From assembly GCA_045539515.1 (NCBI GenBank), contig JAZQFN010000031.1:1-16952 (forward strand): a stretch of 16,952 nt of DNA, in the 5' to 3' direction. The DNA is from RGIG8748 sp045539515 (lineage in GTDB: Bacteria; Bacillota; Clostridia; UMGS1810). This document shows, in pieces, positions 15,141 through 16,952 of the stretch (positions are counted from its first letter, which is position 1; the number at the start of each line of letters is the position of its first letter). The notes beneath the pieces were generated by a model that had not been told where the DNA came from, ran no database searches, and saw nothing but the letters and a program-made list of their open reading frames with translations. Position numbers and translations under genes: made by a program.

Positions 15141-15173
15141 AGTCGCCCTTTGTTTGGCGGCTTTTAATTTTTT
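15141..15173 (+). terminator. Riboswitch expression-platform terminator
   Basis: AGTCGCC (15141-15147) pairs with GGCGGCT (15156-15162, one G-U pair), followed by a T-rich run ending just before the AGGAGG site (15174-15179). An alternative stem is possible upstream: ATGCAA 15098-15103 with TTGCAT 15129-15134, and CGGA 15090-15093 with TCCG 15136-15139. It shares bases with P1 of aptamer 2, so ligand binding would disfavour it. Confidence 0.7.
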
Positions 15174-15186
15174 AGGAGGTCTTGTT

Positions 15187-16653
15187 ATGGACAAACTTTT
15201 GAAGACGGTTACGGATATAAACGATGCCGTAAACTCATGGGTATGGGGACCTGTAATGCTTGTGTTTCTGGTTGGTGTAGGTGTTTTCCTCACATTCGGG
15301 CTCAAGTTTTTACATGTAGGAAAGGTTTCATTCTGGATGAAGAATACCTTCGGTACTCTCTTTAAGAAAAAAGACAAAAATGCTCAAACAGACGGCAAGT
15401 CTATTTCTTCTTTCCAGGCACTTTGTACTGCTCTGGGCGGTACTGTAGGTGTAGGTAATGTTGTAGGTGTAGCCACAGCTATTGCTGCCGGTGGCCCCGG
15501 TGCTGTTTTCTGGATGTGGTTTGCTGCATTTTTCGGTATGATTACAAAGTATTCCGAAATTATTCTTGGTCTTTTCTACCGTCGGAAAAATGAAAAAGGC
15601 GAGTGGATAGGCGGAGCAATGATTTACCTTAAGGAAGGCTTTGCCGGTAAAAAGGGTTTAAAGACCATAGGTAAGATACTGGGTGTGCTTTTTGCAGTAT
15701 TCTGCATTATAGCATCTTTTGGTATAGGAAATATGAGCCAGATAAATACAATTGCCGCAAACTTTGATGCTACCTTCAGTATTCCTGTTGCGGTAACCGG
15801 TGGGGTTATTCTTGTAATCATGGCAATAATGGCGTTTGGCGGTTTAAAGTCAATAGCTTCTTTCACAGAAAAACTCGTTCCCTTTATGTCCCTTTTCTAC
15901 ATAATAGGCGGTATCGTAATCCTTTGTATGAACGGCAATATGCTCGGTGATGCATTTGCTGCCATATTTAAGGGCGCTTTTGGTTTTGATGCTGTAGCAG
16001 GCGGTGCCGTTGGTGTTGTAATATCAAAGGTTGCCAAGAGCGGTATTGCCCGGGGCGTTTTCTCCAACGAAGCAGGTATGGGTTCTTCTGCACTTGTTCA
16101 TTCCACAGCAGATGTCAAGGAGCCTGTTAAACAGGGTATGTGGGGTATATTTGAAGTGTTTGTGGATACCATCATCATCTGCAGCTTCTCCGCATTAATT
16201 ATCCTTACATCCGGTTTAATAGATTTAAATACCGGTCTGGTTGTGGAAGAATTCAAGGAAATTGCCGCATCGGTTCTCGTTACCGAAGCATTTGAAACCT
16301 CTTTCCCTCATGTGGGCGGTTACTTTGCAACAATTGCTATTTTCTTCTTTGCATTTTCCACCGTTATCGGTTGGTTTGTATACGGCTCCAAGGCTTGCGA
16401 GTTCCTCTTTGGCAAAGCAGCAACCGTAGTATATAAGGTTGTATTTGTAGCCTTTATTATGGTTGGTGCCACAATGGAGCTTACGCTTGCGTGGAATATT
16501 TCCGATACCTTTAACGGACTTATGGCAATTCCCAACCTTATTGGTCTTGTGGTTATGTCAGGTACCATATTTAAAGTTACCAAAAACTATTTTGGCAGAC
16601 TTAAAGGCGATAAGCTTCAGCCTATGCTTTCTGCATACGAGGATGTTCAGTAA
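15187..16653 (+). CDS. Alanine/glycine:cation symporter, AGCS family
   Basis: This is a 488-residue polytopic membrane protein of normal family length, with about 11 hydrophobic segments. The family signature GGPGAVFWMWFAAFFG is intact at residues 102-117. It is preceded by the conserved GGTVGVGNVVGVATAI stretch that helps line the substrate site in AGCS proteins. These carriers move glycine and alanine with sodium or protons. I chose ATG 15187, seven bases after AGGAGG (15174-15179). An in-frame TTG at 15154 lies inside the terminator hairpin and is not credible. The tandem glycine riboswitch directly upstream fits glycine as substrate and effector. It is a single-gene unit with its own promoter, unrelated to the glycan genes. 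Other amino acids of similar size are possible substrates. Confidence 0.95.
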   Translation: MDKLLKTVTDINDAVNSWVWGPVMLVFLVGVGVFLTFGLKFLHVGKVSFWMKNTFGTLFKKKDKNAQTDGKSISSFQALCTALGGTVGVGNVVGVATAIAAGGPGAVFWMWFAAFFGMITKYSEIILGLFYRRKNEKGEWIGGAMIYLKEGFAGKKGLKTIGKILGVLFAVFCIIASFGIGNMSQINTIAANFDATFSIPVAVTGGVILVIMAIMAFGGLKSIASFTEKLVPFMSLFYIIGGIVILCMNGNMLGDAFAAIFKGAFGFDAVAGGAVGVVISKVAKSGIARGVFSNEAGMGSSALVHSTADVKEPVKQGMWGIFEVFVDTIIICSFSALIILTSGLIDLNTGLVVEEFKEIAASVLVTEAFETSFPHVGGYFATIAIFFFAFSTVIGWFVYGSKACEFLFGKAATVVYKVVFVAFIMVGATMELTLAWNISDTFNGLMAIPNLIGLVVMSGTIFKVTKNYFGRLKGDKLQPMLSAYEDVQ

Positions 16654-16673
16654 TAATAGTTTAAATATTTCGG

Positions 16674-16699
16674 GACGGCAGGTCGTAAGACTTGCCGTC
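16674..16699 (+). terminator. Probable terminator hairpin after the symporter
   Basis: GACGGCAGGTC (16674-16684) pairs with GACTTGCCGTC (16689-16699) through 11 pairs with one G-U, closed by a GTAA loop. It lies 20 bases after the stop. No T-run follows, so termination would be inefficient or depend on the next hairpin. Confidence 0.45.
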
Positions 16700-16729
16700 T
16701 CAGCGTGTCGATAAAGTCGACACGCTGAG
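16699..16729. repeat. Perfect 13-bp hairpin
   Basis: CTCAGCGTGTCGA (16699-16711) and TCGACACGCTGAG (16717-16729) flank a TAAAG loop. It shares base 16699 with the hairpin before it, so the two are directly stacked. No T-run is present. It may be part of an intergenic repeat rather than a terminator. Confidence 0.6.
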
Positions 16730-16844
16730 GAGACGAACGAAAATGGACGCAGGCGAGGAAGCGCGAAGCAGGCAGTACAAAGGTACGGCAATGAGCGATG
16801 ACGAAGCAAGAAAAGTATAGCCTTAACGACCAATACTAAAGATG
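16730..16844. other. Purine-rich non-coding stretch
   Basis: The plus strand is rich in GA and GC with short possible stems (for example GTAC/GTAC near 16778-16789). No credible gene is seen on either strand. Its make-up (stem-loop, then purine-rich sequence with small stems) is loosely like 46-130 at the other edge of the window. Confidence 0.4.
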
Positions 16845-16950
16845 GTTTTGAAATATAAATTCTGCCTCATACATCGTTAAAATACTCGGAAATATTACCA
16901 TATTCCCTGTGTTTTTGCCTCGTCTGAGACAAAATTTATTATTTCAAAAC
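16845..16950. repeat. Element with 25-26 bp terminal inverted repeats
   Basis: The arm at 16845-16869 begins GTTTTGAAATA and ends TGCCTCA. The arm at 16925-16950, read on the minus strand, begins GTTTTGAAATAA and ends TGTCTCA. They agree over about 23 bases with one inserted A. The 55-bp centre has no gene. The size and form suggest a small non-autonomous mobile element or a structured intergenic repeat. The window ends two bases beyond it. Confidence 0.6.
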
Positions 16951-16952
16951 TC

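Noticed and set aside
16558..16833. A minus-strand frame covering the end of the symporter and the hairpins
   Set aside because: Antisense to the symporter and the hairpins, full of Leu, Arg and Cys as expected from shadow translation, with no family likeness.

Overview
The window looks like a piece of an anaerobic, probably gut-associated Clostridia (Bacillota) chromosome. The evidence is S-layer-homology (SLH) cell-wall anchoring, AGGAGG/GGTGAT-type ribosome binding sites, sigma-A-type promoters, a tandem glycine riboswitch, several AraC regulators beside carbohydrate genes, and moderately AT-rich DNA. No ribosomal or tRNA gene is present, so I do not assign a genus.

Layout. Positions 1-283 hold a folded non-coding element and a terminator. 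284-1485 (minus) is a Gfo/Idh/MocA-fold gene resembling GH109, split by a frameshift in an A8 run. It diverges from an AraC regulator (1607-2443, plus). Two more AraC regulators form a minus-strand pair (2462-4080) that diverges from a plus-strand cluster. That cluster is a cytoplasmic glycoside-hydrolase-like protein of unknown specificity (4197-6668), a large SLH surface protein (6736-9453), an exported lectin-like protein with a copper-amine-oxidase-N-like domain (9467-10666), and a 1151-residue exported heparinase II/III-type polysaccharide lyase (10666-14121). A strong terminator closes it at about 14137-14168.

14171-14860 is non-coding and rich in repeats. It has an array of mini-hairpins separated by AGCTAAATT, the spacer being inverted in the second half. 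It also has a MITE-like element lying between imperfect direct repeats. A near-consensus promoter then leads into a tandem glycine riboswitch, a terminator hairpin, and an alanine/glycine:cation symporter (15187-16653). The right edge carries two strong hairpins and an element with 25-26 bp inverted ends.

Inferred working model: the lyase cleaves an extracellular, probably uronic-acid-containing polysaccharide. The SLH and lectin-like proteins hold the machinery or the glycan at the cell surface, and the GH-like and GH109-like proteins process imported fragments under AraC control. The symporter is a separate, glycine-regulated unit. Two reading-frame anomalies lie at homopolymers (the A8 run in the GH109-like gene, and the start of the SLH gene), so sequencing error must be excluded before biology is inferred from them.
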